A stretch of 64,000 nt of DNA, taken from positions 1-64,000 of the forward strand of contig JAGYJQ010000006.1 of the NCBI GenBank assembly GCA_018401935.1, read 5' to 3'. This stretch comes from Balneolaceae bacterium (GTDB taxonomy: Bacteria > Bacteroidota > Rhodothermia > Balneolales > Balneolaceae). The translations under genes were made by a program, and so were the position numbers. Positions within the stretch are counted from its first letter, which is position 1, and each line of letters opens with the position of its first letter. Shown piece by piece: positions 31,051 through 40,174 of the stretch. The notes under the pieces were generated by a model. That model searched no databases. It was not told the origin of the DNA and was given only the letters and a program-made list of their open reading frames with translations.

Positions 31051-31078
31051 AAAAAGGCTTCAGTCACGAAGCCTTTTT
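31051..31078. terminator. Bidirectional Rho-independent terminator
   Basis: A perfect 11-bp stem, AAAAAGGCTTC / GAAGCCTTTTT, has the six-base loop AGTCAC and A/T runs on both sides. It lies between the convergent YbbP-type permease and outer-membrane protein genes and can serve both. Confidence 0.85.
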
Positions 31079-31113
31079 ACACTAACTACGGAGATCAATT
31101 TAGGATAACGAGG

Positions 31114-32676
31114 TCATATTTTAATTTTTATCCCAATCAATACATTTATAAACTGATTATTTTCTGAAACGCTTTCTTGAGTAGGAGTACTTGTACCCAG
31201 ACTTTCATACTCATATAGAATAGAACGGTCATTCCATTGAACATATTGTGTGGTTATGTCCAGAAAAAAGTCTCTACTTAATGGTATTCCAATACCACCA
31301 GAATAAAGTCTACGAGTTTCATCAATTTGGACTGATTTAGACGGTAATATAGAAGCGCCAGCTCTTAGTTCAGTACCACTTTTAAAGCGATACTGGGCAC
31401 CCATTCGGGTATTCATTACGGATTGATATCGTTGGTCAATGCTTTGCTCTATATCGGCTTCTTGATCTCGTAAAAAAGCCACTTCATCAAAATCTAAACT
31501 CCGGTCATAGGTAAGGTCAATAGTTGTTTTATTGTAGGATATAAAATCAACTCCAATACTAAGATCAAAGCCTTTTAGTTGGTTGACTGCCATTCCTAAC
31601 GAATACCTGGATGGGCGTGTTATAGCATAGGTAAATTCACCTTCGAAACTATCAAAAAATGGGCCTATAGAGTTGTCAAAACTAGTGGTTATTGTTGAGT
31701 TATATTCCTCGGTAATCTCCATAATAGATGGTAATGACCAAGATGCTCCTAGGTTGATATACTGTCCTAGTTGATAAATTGCTCCTATCCTGGCTTCAAA
31801 ACCTAGAACATCGGAACGCAATTCGTCGGAAAGTTGAATGCTGTAAATGTCCGTCCCATTTTCCCCATTTTCGTCTTGTTCGATAAAATCACCATCATAG
31901 ACGTTGTCGAGATCTTCTTCCAAAATATTTCGATTCATGTTATGAAAAGCCTCATTTATTCCTAAGGAAAACCCTACATGAAGATTTTTCTTAAATTCGG
32001 TACCCATAAAGAAAGCAAATTCGCGTGATCTACCGTCTTGAGTTAACTCACTTTGTTGATATATACCAGGGAACCCATCATCAAACCCTATTCTAAATAT
32101 AGACTCTAGTTGTGTTTGAGCCTGGTCAGCATAATCAATAGCATAGGTCTCAAAGGCTATGTTACGATAATCACTTGATTCCCCTTTAAATACATCAGTA
32201 ATTGTGCTTTGGTTATTGAAAGCACTTGATCCAAGAGAACGATTATATACACTGTTCGTATGAATTCCCCCACCAATGACCAAGCTTCCAGCTCGAGTTG
32301 GTATTTTATACACCACTCCTAGGTTATTTATATAATCAGCTTTGGAATCTAATAGTAGCTCATTACCTCTAAAGCTTTGATTAAATTCAGTGCGATTACT
32401 CATATAACCAACGTTCACATAGCTACCCTTTATTAACGACATCGCAGCAGGATTGTCAATAAAACTAGCATATCCATTCTCCATGGCTACCGAAGGTATG
32501 ATTGCGGAGTTTGCGCTACCTAAATATTGCTGAGAGCTAAATACTTGGCTCAAACTACTATAACTCATTGGATCATATCCATCTTGAGCCATGGTAGATG
32601 AAGCGGTAATTAGAAGCATTACAGTGCTAAGTATTACCTGTAGCCTTTTTGGGCTTTGCCAATGTTGTGTTTTCAT
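31114..32676 (-). CDS. Outer-membrane beta-barrel protein (FadL/OmpP1/PorV-like)
   Basis: The 520-residue protein has a signal peptide ending SSTMAQ (about residue 30). An N-terminal segment with SANSAIIPSVAMENGY and SFIDNPAAM resembles the GAxxAxxxDxxxxxxNPA entry of FadL/OmpP1/PorV barrels. Alternating beta-strand patterns continue to the final INVLIGIKIKI, a typical last strand. A hydrophobic-substrate channel or T9SS shuttle-like role is possible; neither is shown. The start overlaps the stop of the aromatic-rich lipoprotein gene as ATGA (32676-32673), so the two are translationally coupled. Confidence 0.72.
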   Translation of the reverse strand: MKTQHWQSPKRLQVILSTVMLLITASSTMAQDGYDPMSYSSLSQVFSSQQYLGSANSAIIPSVAMENGYASFIDNPAAMSLIKGSYVNVGYMSNRTEFNQSFRGNELLLDSKADYINNLGVVYKIPTRAGSLVIGGGIHTNSVYNRSLGSSAFNNQSTITDVFKGESSDYRNIAFETYAIDYADQAQTQLESIFRIGFDDGFPGIYQQSELTQDGRSREFAFFMGTEFKKNLHVGFSLGINEAFHNMNRNILEEDLDNVYDGDFIEQDENGENGTDIYSIQLSDELRSDVLGFEARIGAIYQLGQYINLGASWSLPSIMEITEEYNSTITTSFDNSIGPFFDSFEGEFTYAITRPSRYSLGMAVNQLKGFDLSIGVDFISYNKTTIDLTYDRSLDFDEVAFLRDQEADIEQSIDQRYQSVMNTRMGAQYRFKSGTELRAGASILPSKSVQIDETRRLYSGGIGIPLSRDFFLDITTQYVQWNDRSILYEYESLGTSTPTQESVSENNQFINVLIGIKIKI

Positions 32677-34025
32677 TTCGACCCCCCTCTTGATGAACGA
32701 CTAGACGTAGAACGTCCAGTAGATTTTGATCCACTTGATTTTGAGCGTGTGGTACTTTTAACCGCACTTGAACCACGGCTGGAACTTCCGCTGGACGGCC
32801 GAACAGCACTTGAACCACGGCTGGAACTTCCGCTGGACGGTCGAACAGCACTTGAACCACGGCTGGAACTTCCACTGGACGGCCGAACAGCACTTGAACC
32901 ACGGCTGGAACTTCCGCTGGACCGGCCTACACTTGAAGACGAACCGGTAGACCGACCCGTTGAACGACTTCCTGAACTACGAACAGTTCCTTTAGAACTA
33001 CTTCCGCTGTTACTTGAGGATCGAACCGTCCGCCCTGTTGAACGCCCAGTCGATCGTGTACTCCCTCCACTATTATATATACTTCTAGATCGGGTTGATG
33101 AGGATGGCGCACTTTCCCAACCTGAACGTGCATTTTGAGAAGCAGATCGAGTGTGAATTGCTTTTGAAGATGTATTTTCTCCAGCTCCCCTGGTTAAAGC
33201 GGAACTACTAGAGCTACTTAGTCCATATCGTCTAGCACCACGAAGCTTATCCGAATTAGAACGGTTATTTGCTTCTCCAATGAATATGGTCGTCCCACCG
33301 TAAGGGGAATATCCCCAATATGCTATATTTCCATAATACCCATATCGATAGGAATTAAATCCGTAAAAGCCACTCCAGCTATTATAAAATGGATCATATG
33401 GACTATACCATGACCAGCCACCATATCCATTCCAGGCCCAGTAAGAACTTGGACTCCAAGCGCTATAGTACCCATAGTGCCCTCCCCACCATCCTACATG
33501 CAATCGCCACCATCGTTTTGCGTACCAATCACCCCAAAAACCATCGTCAAACCAACCATCACGATACCCCCTGTTATAACCACGGTCATATCCACGATCG
33601 AAGCCATTTTCGTATCCTCGATCATAGGCAAAGTTATGACCATTCTCATGTAAATAGTAGTCATAATTAGAAGAGTTGATAGCATCTATATAATGCTCAT
33701 CATACCATTGCTCGGCTTCATAATCTTTGTAATAAATGCTTTGTTCCGTGAGAACCGTACTACTTGTTTTGTCTAATGAATTGGTAGTTGATTCATTTTG
33801 GCCGCGTAATTCTTCGCTGTAGTTAGGGTTGGAGGTTTGCGTGGTAGACGACCAATTATATCCTGAGGATGTTCGTTCATCATCGTCCCAAGAATAATAT
33901 CCATTTTCATTAACCTGTGTAGGACGATCCAAATCATATGATAGTTGCATTTGCGTGTAGCATCCAGTGCTAAGCCATCCAAATCCTATAGTAAGTATCA
34001 TGATTGTAATAGAATGAGCTTTCAT
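32673..34025 (-). CDS. Aromatic- and Ser/Gly/Arg-rich lipoprotein
   Basis: The 450-residue protein has a lipobox LSTGC (Cys22) and no recognised domain. About residues 130-255 are extremely rich in Tyr, Trp, Gly and Asp, with GYDRGYNRGYRDGW-like units. About 270-450 is a Ser/Gly/Arg/Thr tail with four copies of a 14-residue unit (GSSSRGSSAVRPSS). Such composition suggests a disordered, sticky surface protein. A strong GGAGGT precedes the ATG, unusual for this genome. It is coupled to the barrel gene by ATGA and lies 88 bases from the response-regulator stop. Confidence 0.7.
   Translation of the reverse strand: MKAHSITIMILTIGFGWLSTGCYTQMQLSYDLDRPTQVNENGYYSWDDDERTSSGYNWSSTTQTSNPNYSEELRGQNESTTNSLDKTSSTVLTEQSIYYKDYEAEQWYDEHYIDAINSSNYDYYLHENGHNFAYDRGYENGFDRGYDRGYNRGYRDGWFDDGFWGDWYAKRWWRLHVGWWGGHYGYYSAWSPSSYWAWNGYGGWSWYSPYDPFYNSWSGFYGFNSYRYGYYGNIAYWGYSPYGGTTIFIGEANNRSNSDKLRGARRYGLSSSSSSALTRGAGENTSSKAIHTRSASQNARSGWESAPSSSTRSRSIYNSGGSTRSTGRSTGRTVRSSSNSGSSSKGTVRSSGSRSTGRSTGSSSSVGRSSGSSSRGSSAVRPSSGSSSRGSSAVRPSSGSSSRGSSAVRPSSGSSSRGSSAVKSTTRSKSSGSKSTGRSTSSRSSRGGSK
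32764..32931 (-). repeat. Four 42-bp tandem repeats in the lipoprotein tail
   Basis: Copies start at 32764, 32806, 32848 and 32890. The first three are almost identical and the fourth diverges in its last ten bases. Each codes GSSSRGSSAVRPSS on the minus strand. Copy-number change would stay in frame. Confidence 0.9.
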
Positions 34026-34113
34026 ATGACCTCCGGTTTTGTGTTAACTTGTATACTTAATTTGAACATTTTAGTTATTAGGCACTATCACATAATGATG
34101 TTAGTAGGTCCCA

Positions 34114-34743
34114 TTACAACTCGCCTCTAAGCGACTTTGCAATTACTTCTGCTTTAGAATTAACGTGTAATTTTTTATAGATGTTGCGTATATGAGCTCT
34201 AACTGTATCAATTGATATATCTAATCGATCAGCAATCAATTTATAACTAAGTCCGTCGACCAAGCCATTTACAATATCTTGTTCCCTGTTAGTAAGATTA
34301 CTCTCTTGTTGCTTTTGTCCTCTATCATTAAAATGGGTAATTACCTTACGGGCAATCTGTGGAGACATGGGCGCCCCACCCTGCATTAATAACTCAATGG
34401 CATCTTTGATTTCTGGTAAGGATGTGTGCTTTAATAAATAGCCTGATGCACCTGCTTTTAAGGAATCAAATATTTTATGAGAATCGTGATAAACGGTTAG
34501 CATAATTATTTCGATATCTGGATATTTTTGTTGGATAATTTTCATGCCTTCTATCCCACTCATACCAGGTAACTGAATATCCATCAATAGCACATTGGGA
34601 TGTGGATATGTCGTTAGATAGTCCAACATTTCTTCCACACTTTCCGTAGCTACTGGGCAGGACATATCCTCTTGCATGTCTAGATATCTCTGCATGAGTT
34701 GCCGAATCTTTTTGTTGTCTTCTACAATACCAACCTGTGCCAT
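34114..34743 (-). CDS. NarL/FixJ-type response regulator
   Basis: The 209-residue regulator has an intact receiver: acidic pair E8/D9, phosphoacceptor D55 (LLMDIQLPG), T83 (IIMLTV) and K105 (GYLLKHTS). A LuxR-type HTH follows at about 145-205 (LTNREQDIVNGLVDGLSYKL, ISIDTVRAHIRNIYKKL). It lies 26 bases downstream of the sensor kinase gene and is its likely cognate partner. The adjacent lipoprotein/barrel operon is a candidate target. Confidence 0.93.
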   Translation of the reverse strand: MAQVGIVEDNKKIRQLMQRYLDMQEDMSCPVATESVEEMLDYLTTYPHPNVLLMDIQLPGMSGIEGMKIIQQKYPDIEIIMLTVYHDSHKIFDSLKAGASGYLLKHTSLPEIKDAIELLMQGGAPMSPQIARKVITHFNDRGQKQQESNLTNREQDIVNGLVDGLSYKLIADRLDISIDTVRAHIRNIYKKLHVNSKAEVIAKSLRGEL

Positions 34744-34769
34744 ATAGCTGTTTTAGGGGTTTGCCAATG

Positions 34770-37700
34770 CTAATTACTTAAAGGAATCTGTATGGAGACC
34801 GAAAAACCTTTCTCATTGTCTATGGTAAGTATTCCATTCATTCTTTGCGCTCGCATTTCCATGTTACGTAACCCATGTCCTGTTTTTTTGGTATGATTCA
34901 CGTCACTTCCATTGTCGGAAACTTCCGCATATAATGTGCTTTCTAAAAGTGCAAGCCCTATAGATACCCGGTCACCGTTGGAGTATTTTACCACGTTATT
35001 TAATGCTTCCTTAATGATGAGATAGGTATTTTCTCTAATTTCTACCGGTATTTTCTTGTCCATTGGTAGCGAATCAAAAGCATATTGAATATCAAACTGC
35101 GCCATATCAAGAATAGCCAAGGCATAATCTTGAATCCGATCGGTAAGATCACCTAATGAATCGTTCCGAGCATCAATAGACCAAACAATATCATCCAGAC
35201 TTCCTACAATCTTTCGACACTGACGACCTATTTGAGTAAGGGGTTCATTTAATTCTTTCTGGATGGTGCCCGCTAATAAAAAATCGGATTGTAGAGCAAT
35301 CTCAGTTAAACTAGCGCCAACATCATCATGTAAATCACTCGCTATCCGAACGCGCATGCGCTCCATATCGACAAGCTTTGTTACTTTGGCTGTTCTGCGA
35401 ATTAAGTACAATACCCACCCAATTAGAATAAGAACACCGATCCAAAACCATGCATTTTGATAGTATGGCGGGTTTACCTTGAAGCGAATCTGTGCAATTT
35501 CTTCACTTATAAGTCCATTTGAATTTACCGCTTGAACTTGAAACGTATAATCTCCTGGTGGGAGACTAGGATATCGAAGGGAGGTGTTTTTTGTTTGCTG
35601 CCACTGCTCTTCTAGGCCGGTTAACTTATATCGGTAGTACAACTGATCAGGGGCCGTAAAATTAAGTCCAATGAAAGCTACTTCGAAAAAATTCTGATTG
35701 TAGTCAGTCTGTAATTTTTCTGTACTGTAAGGATTGACGCTGACACCAGAAAGAAGCACTTCCTCTAAGTGAATTCTAGGTGATACATCATTGCCTCTAT
35801 ATTTTTGTGGATAAAATTTTGATAAACCTTCTACTGTACCTAACCAATATTGACCTTGGGAATCCTCATAAAATGCTCCCAAATTCATTTCGTTACTGAT
35901 TAAGCCCTCTTCCTGAGTGATGGATTTGAAGGTGTTATCACCTAAGTTATATTGAATAAGTCCACCGTTGGTTCCGATCCATAAAATATTGGGATTTGTA
36001 GGATCTTCGTAAAGAAAATAGCACACTCTACTTGGCAGGCCATCCTCTTCTGTTATTGCCTCTAACTTGTTTTGACTGATTTTGGCTAAGCCTCCAAATG
36101 TGTGCACCCATATATTACCCTGACTGTCTTCGATAACCCCCATAACCGATATATTAGGCAAGCCATCTGCTAATCCCCAAGTACGAATAGTTCCACCCGG
36201 GCTCATTTCAACCACTCCGGAGTAGGTAGCCACCCATATTGTACCATCACGATCTTCTATACTTTTTAACACCGTGTTAGATGGCCAAGAAGGTATTTGG
36301 GTACTGTACTGAGTTATTGTCCAAGTTTCTGGGGTATAGAGGTCTGTATACTCTACTTTTATGAGGCCATGGTCGTACGTGCTTACCCACATTACGGATG
36401 AACTACTCCACCGAATATGTCTTATTTTTCGATAGGGAAAGTAACGTTCATTGATGGTCTGAACACGTCCATCCTTGACATAACTTAAGGCATCCCTCAT
36501 TCCTATCCATGTTCTTCCAGCTGGATCTTGACTTAGATGGTACACTCGTTGATCTGCTAGACCTCTTAATTGAGGCCATTTACTTGGGCTTAATTCGGTT
36601 GGTGCTAAGCCAAGTGTATTGAATTCGGCATATTTTTTTGATCGTATCTGGACACCTCCTCCATAACTTCCTATCCAGACATCTCCATTTTGTTGCTCAA
36701 TGAAACTAGTAACCAAGTTGTTACTAAGGGTATTTGACAGATCGTAGTTAACTACATATTCCCCTAGAAATACATTAGCCCCTCCGCCATAGGTACCGAT
36801 CCATAGTATTCCTTCATTGTCAAAGAATAGGTTGTTTATCAAGGTATTGGACAAGCCTTCTTCGTTCCCGTATCGGATTAGGGCATCTTCTCTTTGATGT
36901 ACTAATCCATCTTCGGTTCCCAACCAAAGAGTTCCATCCTGGTCTAGTGCTAAGGTTTGGATTCTGGAAACTAAGCCTGATATGGAGTGTTGATGAATTT
37001 CAATTTGTCCTTCTTTATAACGATAAAGCCCATCTTGTGATCCTATCCAAACAAGGTTATTAGCCGTGTCTAAAACAGCATCTCTAAAGCGAGAATTTTG
37101 GCTTATCGTCGTGATATCAATTGTGGTAGAATCAGAATGATTATGGGCTTCTAATTCGTAAATACCTGATCGTGACACGAGCAAATAGGTTGAGTCTAAC
37201 TCAAGTATTTTTCGAATTGGGCCACTAAATTCTAAGATGGATGGATTAAGGTGTATCGGTGGTCCAGGAGATTTTGGGTAAAAAAGATAGATCCCTTGCT
37301 CTTCGGTGCCTAGCCATAATCGGTTTTGAGAATCCTCCAATAAACTAATTACTGAGATAGCGGGTACCTCTGAGACATAATGTATGCTATCTTTTGTTGG
37401 GGAATACCAGTGTAGACCCTGTGAAGTCCCTATCCAAATCTTATTGTCAATACTCTTGTATAGGGTATTGATTTGGGTGCTTTTTAAGCCGTTTTCTTGT
37501 AAGTAGATAGTGAAATCATGCCCGTCGAATCGGTTGAGTCCAAAACCCGTTCCCATCCAGATATAGCCTTTTTCGTCTTGAATTAATGTATTTACTACCG
37601 ACTCACTTAGGCCTTGACCAATGGAATAATTCCGAAAAGCATACTCCTGAGCTGAGCTGATGCCAACGTGGATTAGTAGAAGTACTAATAACCATCTACT

Positions 37701-37790
37701 CAGACAAATTATAGGTGGATGGATCCTCTGCATTAGAGTCTGAGGGTGTTTTTTGGCCTTTATTAAAAGGGTTTCTTTTGCATTGTGCAT
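34770..37790 (-). CDS. Two-component sensor kinase with Reg_prop beta-propellers and Y_Y_Y domain
   Basis: The 1006-residue sensor has an N-terminal signal/anchor (about 28-48), two seven-bladed-type Reg_prop propellers at about 55-690 (repeated IWIGTxxGL motifs), a Y_Y_Y domain at about 690-760 (YRYKLTGLEEQW, LPPGDYTFQVQA), one membrane segment at about 768-788, and a HisKA_3 domain with the phosphorylatable His in SDLHDDVGASLTEIALQ. The ATPase has N box EALNNVVKYS, DNGSD and GHGLRNMEMRA. It is organised like hybrid glycan sensors of Bacteroides, but its regulator is a separate NarL-type protein. The ligand probably binds in the periplasm. Confidence 0.92.
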   Translation of the reverse strand: MHNAKETLLIKAKKHPQTLMQRIHPPIICLSRWLLVLLLIHVGISSAQEYAFRNYSIGQGLSESVVNTLIQDEKGYIWMGTGFGLNRFDGHDFTIYLQENGLKSTQINTLYKSIDNKIWIGTSQGLHWYSPTKDSIHYVSEVPAISVISLLEDSQNRLWLGTEEQGIYLFYPKSPGPPIHLNPSILEFSGPIRKILELDSTYLLVSRSGIYELEAHNHSDSTTIDITTISQNSRFRDAVLDTANNLVWIGSQDGLYRYKEGQIEIHQHSISGLVSRIQTLALDQDGTLWLGTEDGLVHQREDALIRYGNEEGLSNTLINNLFFDNEGILWIGTYGGGANVFLGEYVVNYDLSNTLSNNLVTSFIEQQNGDVWIGSYGGGVQIRSKKYAEFNTLGLAPTELSPSKWPQLRGLADQRVYHLSQDPAGRTWIGMRDALSYVKDGRVQTINERYFPYRKIRHIRWSSSSVMWVSTYDHGLIKVEYTDLYTPETWTITQYSTQIPSWPSNTVLKSIEDRDGTIWVATYSGVVEMSPGGTIRTWGLADGLPNISVMGVIEDSQGNIWVHTFGGLAKISQNKLEAITEEDGLPSRVCYFLYEDPTNPNILWIGTNGGLIQYNLGDNTFKSITQEEGLISNEMNLGAFYEDSQGQYWLGTVEGLSKFYPQKYRGNDVSPRIHLEEVLLSGVSVNPYSTEKLQTDYNQNFFEVAFIGLNFTAPDQLYYRYKLTGLEEQWQQTKNTSLRYPSLPPGDYTFQVQAVNSNGLISEEIAQIRFKVNPPYYQNAWFWIGVLILIGWVLYLIRRTAKVTKLVDMERMRVRIASDLHDDVGASLTEIALQSDFLLAGTIQKELNEPLTQIGRQCRKIVGSLDDIVWSIDARNDSLGDLTDRIQDYALAILDMAQFDIQYAFDSLPMDKKIPVEIRENTYLIIKEALNNVVKYSNGDRVSIGLALLESTLYAEVSDNGSDVNHTKKTGHGLRNMEMRAQRMNGILTIDNEKGFSVSIQIPLSN

Positions 37791-37800
37791 GTGGTAATAT

Positions 37801-37835
37801 ACTAAGCTTAGTTTAATTTGTATGCCATATATGGC
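37801..37835. promoter_or_regulatory. Two perfect palindromes in the sensor-kinase upstream region
   Basis: ACTAAGCTTAGT (37801-37812) and GCCATATATGGC (37824-37835) are exact 12-bp self-complements, centred 23 bp (about two helical turns) apart. They sit in the 74-base gap between the sensor kinase and the divergent GNAT-like gene. They are operator candidates, for example for the NarL-type regulator; this is untested. Confidence 0.4.
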
Positions 37836-37864
37836 TACCTTGTATTCAAATTAATTCAGCCAAT

Positions 37865-39010
37865 GTGAGTACTTCAAGTTTTTCTATTACACTTCGTAGC
37901 TACGATGAGGAAATCAAAAATTTTCTAGATACCGTTCTTTTAGGTAGCCCTGGTGGTATTCAATATCGAGTCCATAGGCAAAAAAGCATGAGTCTTCGAC
38001 AGGAAAATGTACATTTTTTGTGCTTGTCTAGAAAAGAGAAGCTTCTAGGTGTGATTGGACTTGTAAATCGGGTCGATATAACAGGGAATGCTTGGCTATA
38101 TATTAGGTATCTTCACGTTAAAAGAACGCTAGATCCTGCCAAATTAGATAGGATTGTCGCACGTAATGGGCATACATTAACCAGTGAAACAGATCGCTTC
38201 GAACGGAACTCTGATGTAGTTGGTGACCAACGCAGTTCTATACTCGAAGGGGCACTTCTTGAGCATTTAAATGAATATTCACAGCGATTAGCTACCACAA
38301 ACATTCTTCCTGCATACGCTTTTGTAGAAGACAAAAATCATCGGTCTAAAAAGCTTTGTAACCGTTTTGCATTTAATACGGTTCAAGAGATTCAAACATT
38401 ACTGTTCCACCGTTTTCACCCTTCATCTCATTCCCAGGTACGCCTTTTGACACAAGAAGAGTTACAAGGTATGGATCATGAATTACGCCATTTTTACGAT
38501 TCTTATACCGCCTATCACACCGAAGGGCTTGACCAACAAGGGTATTATTTAGGATATAAGGTGAACGGAGAATGGGTAGCTGGTACACGAATTATGAGGC
38601 ACCGATGGGATATCGAGCGCTTGCCTGAACATCTTTCGTTTATGCGCAAATGGAAACTAGACAGATGGCCATACCTTCGAACGTTGATTCCTGGACACGT
38701 ATTCCATTTTTTAACAGCCGACTACTTTTGGTTTAAGCCAGGGTGTGAACGATATCTTGAGAAAATTATGGAGCATGCTTTGGCCAAAGAGAAAGTGTAT
38801 ACCATGATGATTTGGCTGTCAAAAGAAAGCCCCCATAGTAAGGTGGTTCAAAAGTCTATCTCATGGGGCTTGTTAAACAAGTTAGGTAATTCAGGTAGCG
38901 TTTCTTTGGTGCTCAGAGAATTCATGGGGGATGGCAAAGCAGCAGTAAAAGGCGGGGTTGAAAATATCAACCTAGGCCCCATTTTTGTGAACGCACACGA
39001 CATGACGTAG
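37865..39010 (+). CDS. GNAT-like protein of unknown function
   Basis: The 381-residue product starts at a GTG. Residues about 45-95 (VHFLCLSRKEKLLGVIGLV then AWLYIRYLHVKR) read like the central strands of a GNAT acetyltransferase. About 165-195 (AYAFVEDKNHRSKKLCNRFAF) resemble the GNAT end of a first domain, and a second similar half may follow from 215 on (YYLGYKVNGEWVAGTRIM). There is no signal peptide or membrane segment. I do not recognise the exact family or substrate. It is divergent from the sensor kinase and convergent with the sigma factor gene. Confidence 0.5.
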   Translation: MSTSSFSITLRSYDEEIKNFLDTVLLGSPGGIQYRVHRQKSMSLRQENVHFLCLSRKEKLLGVIGLVNRVDITGNAWLYIRYLHVKRTLDPAKLDRIVARNGHTLTSETDRFERNSDVVGDQRSSILEGALLEHLNEYSQRLATTNILPAYAFVEDKNHRSKKLCNRFAFNTVQEIQTLLFHRFHPSSHSQVRLLTQEELQGMDHELRHFYDSYTAYHTEGLDQQGYYLGYKVNGEWVAGTRIMRHRWDIERLPEHLSFMRKWKLDRWPYLRTLIPGHVFHFLTADYFWFKPGCERYLEKIMEHALAKEKVYTMMIWLSKESPHSKVVQKSISWGLLNKLGNSGSVSLVLREFMGDGKAAVKGGVENINLGPIFVNAHDMT

Positions 39011-39130
39011 AGTGGTTTATTAAATAATGCTCTTTTTGGAACTAAGTTCTGTGCCTAGAAGATTTCGTAGTGTTATACCTACCCTGATCAACATTCAAAT
39101 CGACATTCATCGCCCTAATTAGGCCATTTA

Positions 39131-39985
39131 TTAGCCTAAATATACGCGCAAAGCTGCACTTCTATTGTGGTGACGTAATTTACGGAGAGCTTTTTCTTTG
39201 ATTTGACGAACTCGTTCTCTGGTTAAATCAAATCGCTCACCTATTTCCTCAAGGGTTAGGGAATGTTCACGGCCAATACCAAAATAGAGACGGATTACTT
39301 CTGCTTCACGTTTGGTAAGTTTCGAAAGTGCTCGCTCGATTTCAACTTTAAGGGACTCGCCCATAAGTTCGAAGTCCGGATTGGGTATTTCTTCGTTTTC
39401 AAGTACATCGAGCAGTCGATTATCTTCTCCTTGAGCAAATGGAGCATCCATTGAAAGATGGCGACCGGATATCTTCAAGGTGTCTGCCACTTCACTAACG
39501 GTCATTTCTAGACTTTCCGCTAGTTCGTGAGCGGATGGTAAACGCTCATATTCTTGTTCCAACTTAGAGAGTTCTTTGCCTATTTTATTGAGGGCACCGA
39601 CTCGGTTTAGGGGCAATCGAACGATACGACTTTGCTCAGCTAAAGCTTGTAGAATGGACTGACGAATCCACCAAACAGCGTAGGAAATAAATTTGAACCC
39701 TCGAGTTTCATCAAATCTTTTGGCTGCTTTAATCAGACCTAGGTTCCCTTCATTAATCAAATCACCAAGTGACAAACCTTGATTTTGGTATTGCTTAGCA
39801 ACAGAAACCACAAATCGTAAGTTGGCTTTGGTTAAATCTTCGAGTGCTCTTTGACTCCCTTTTTGGATTTCTTTTGCAAGACGAACTTCGTCATCCGGAG
39901 TAATTAGTTTTTCCTTACCAATTTCATGTAAATAGCGATCAAGTGATTCAGATTCACGGGTAGAAATACCAGAGCTTTTTGCCAC
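39131..39985 (-). CDS. rpoD: Primary RNA polymerase sigma factor (sigma-70)
   Basis: The 284-residue housekeeping-type sigma factor lacks the long region 1.1, as is normal in Bacteroidota. Region 1.2 is [20 protein letters not shown]. Region 2 has [40 protein letters not shown] and [17 protein letters not shown]. Region 3 starts at [16 protein letters not shown]. Region 4 has [20 protein letters not shown] and [15 protein letters not shown]. It has its own 189-base upstream gap with an inverted repeat. Confidence 0.95.
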   Translation of the reverse strand: MAKSSGISTRESESLDRYLHEIGKEKLITPDDEVRLAKEIQKGSQRALEDLTKANLRFVVSVAKQYQNQGLSLGDLINEGNLGLIKAAKRFDETRGFKFISYAVWWIRQSILQALAEQSRIVRLPLNRVGALNKIGKELSKLEQEYERLPSAHELAESLEMTVSEVADTLKISGRHLSMDAPFAQGEDNRLLDVLENEEIPNPDFELMGESLKVEIERALSKLTKREAEVIRLYFGIGREHSLTLEEIGERFDLTRERVRQIKEKALRKLRHHNRSAALRVYLG

Positions 39986-40018
39986 AATAATATAGTTTAA
40001 TTCGAATTGTTCAGAAGA

Positions 40019-40058
40019 ATTGTAGGAGTATAAACAATGTATCGACTGCGCCTACAAT
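40019..40058. promoter_or_regulatory. Inverted repeat upstream of the primary sigma factor gene
   Basis: ATTGTAGG (40019-40026) and CCTACAAT (40051-40058) are perfect 8-bp inverted arms separated by 24 bases, 34-73 bases upstream of the start at 39985. It could be a leader hairpin or a regulator site; chance is not excluded. Confidence 0.3.
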
Positions 40059-40174
40059 ATGCGAAGATGTCACGAATAGCAATACAATACTAACTCTACA
40101 ATCTAGGCAACTTGAAATATACGGAAAAAATTCACTCTTTTGTAGCCTTTAATACAGTAATTGTCATGCTATTT

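Noticed and set aside
32656-33138. Plus-strand open frame of about 160 codons
   Set aside because: It is antisense to the 42-bp repeat tail of the lipoprotein gene and has no start context or recognisable domain.
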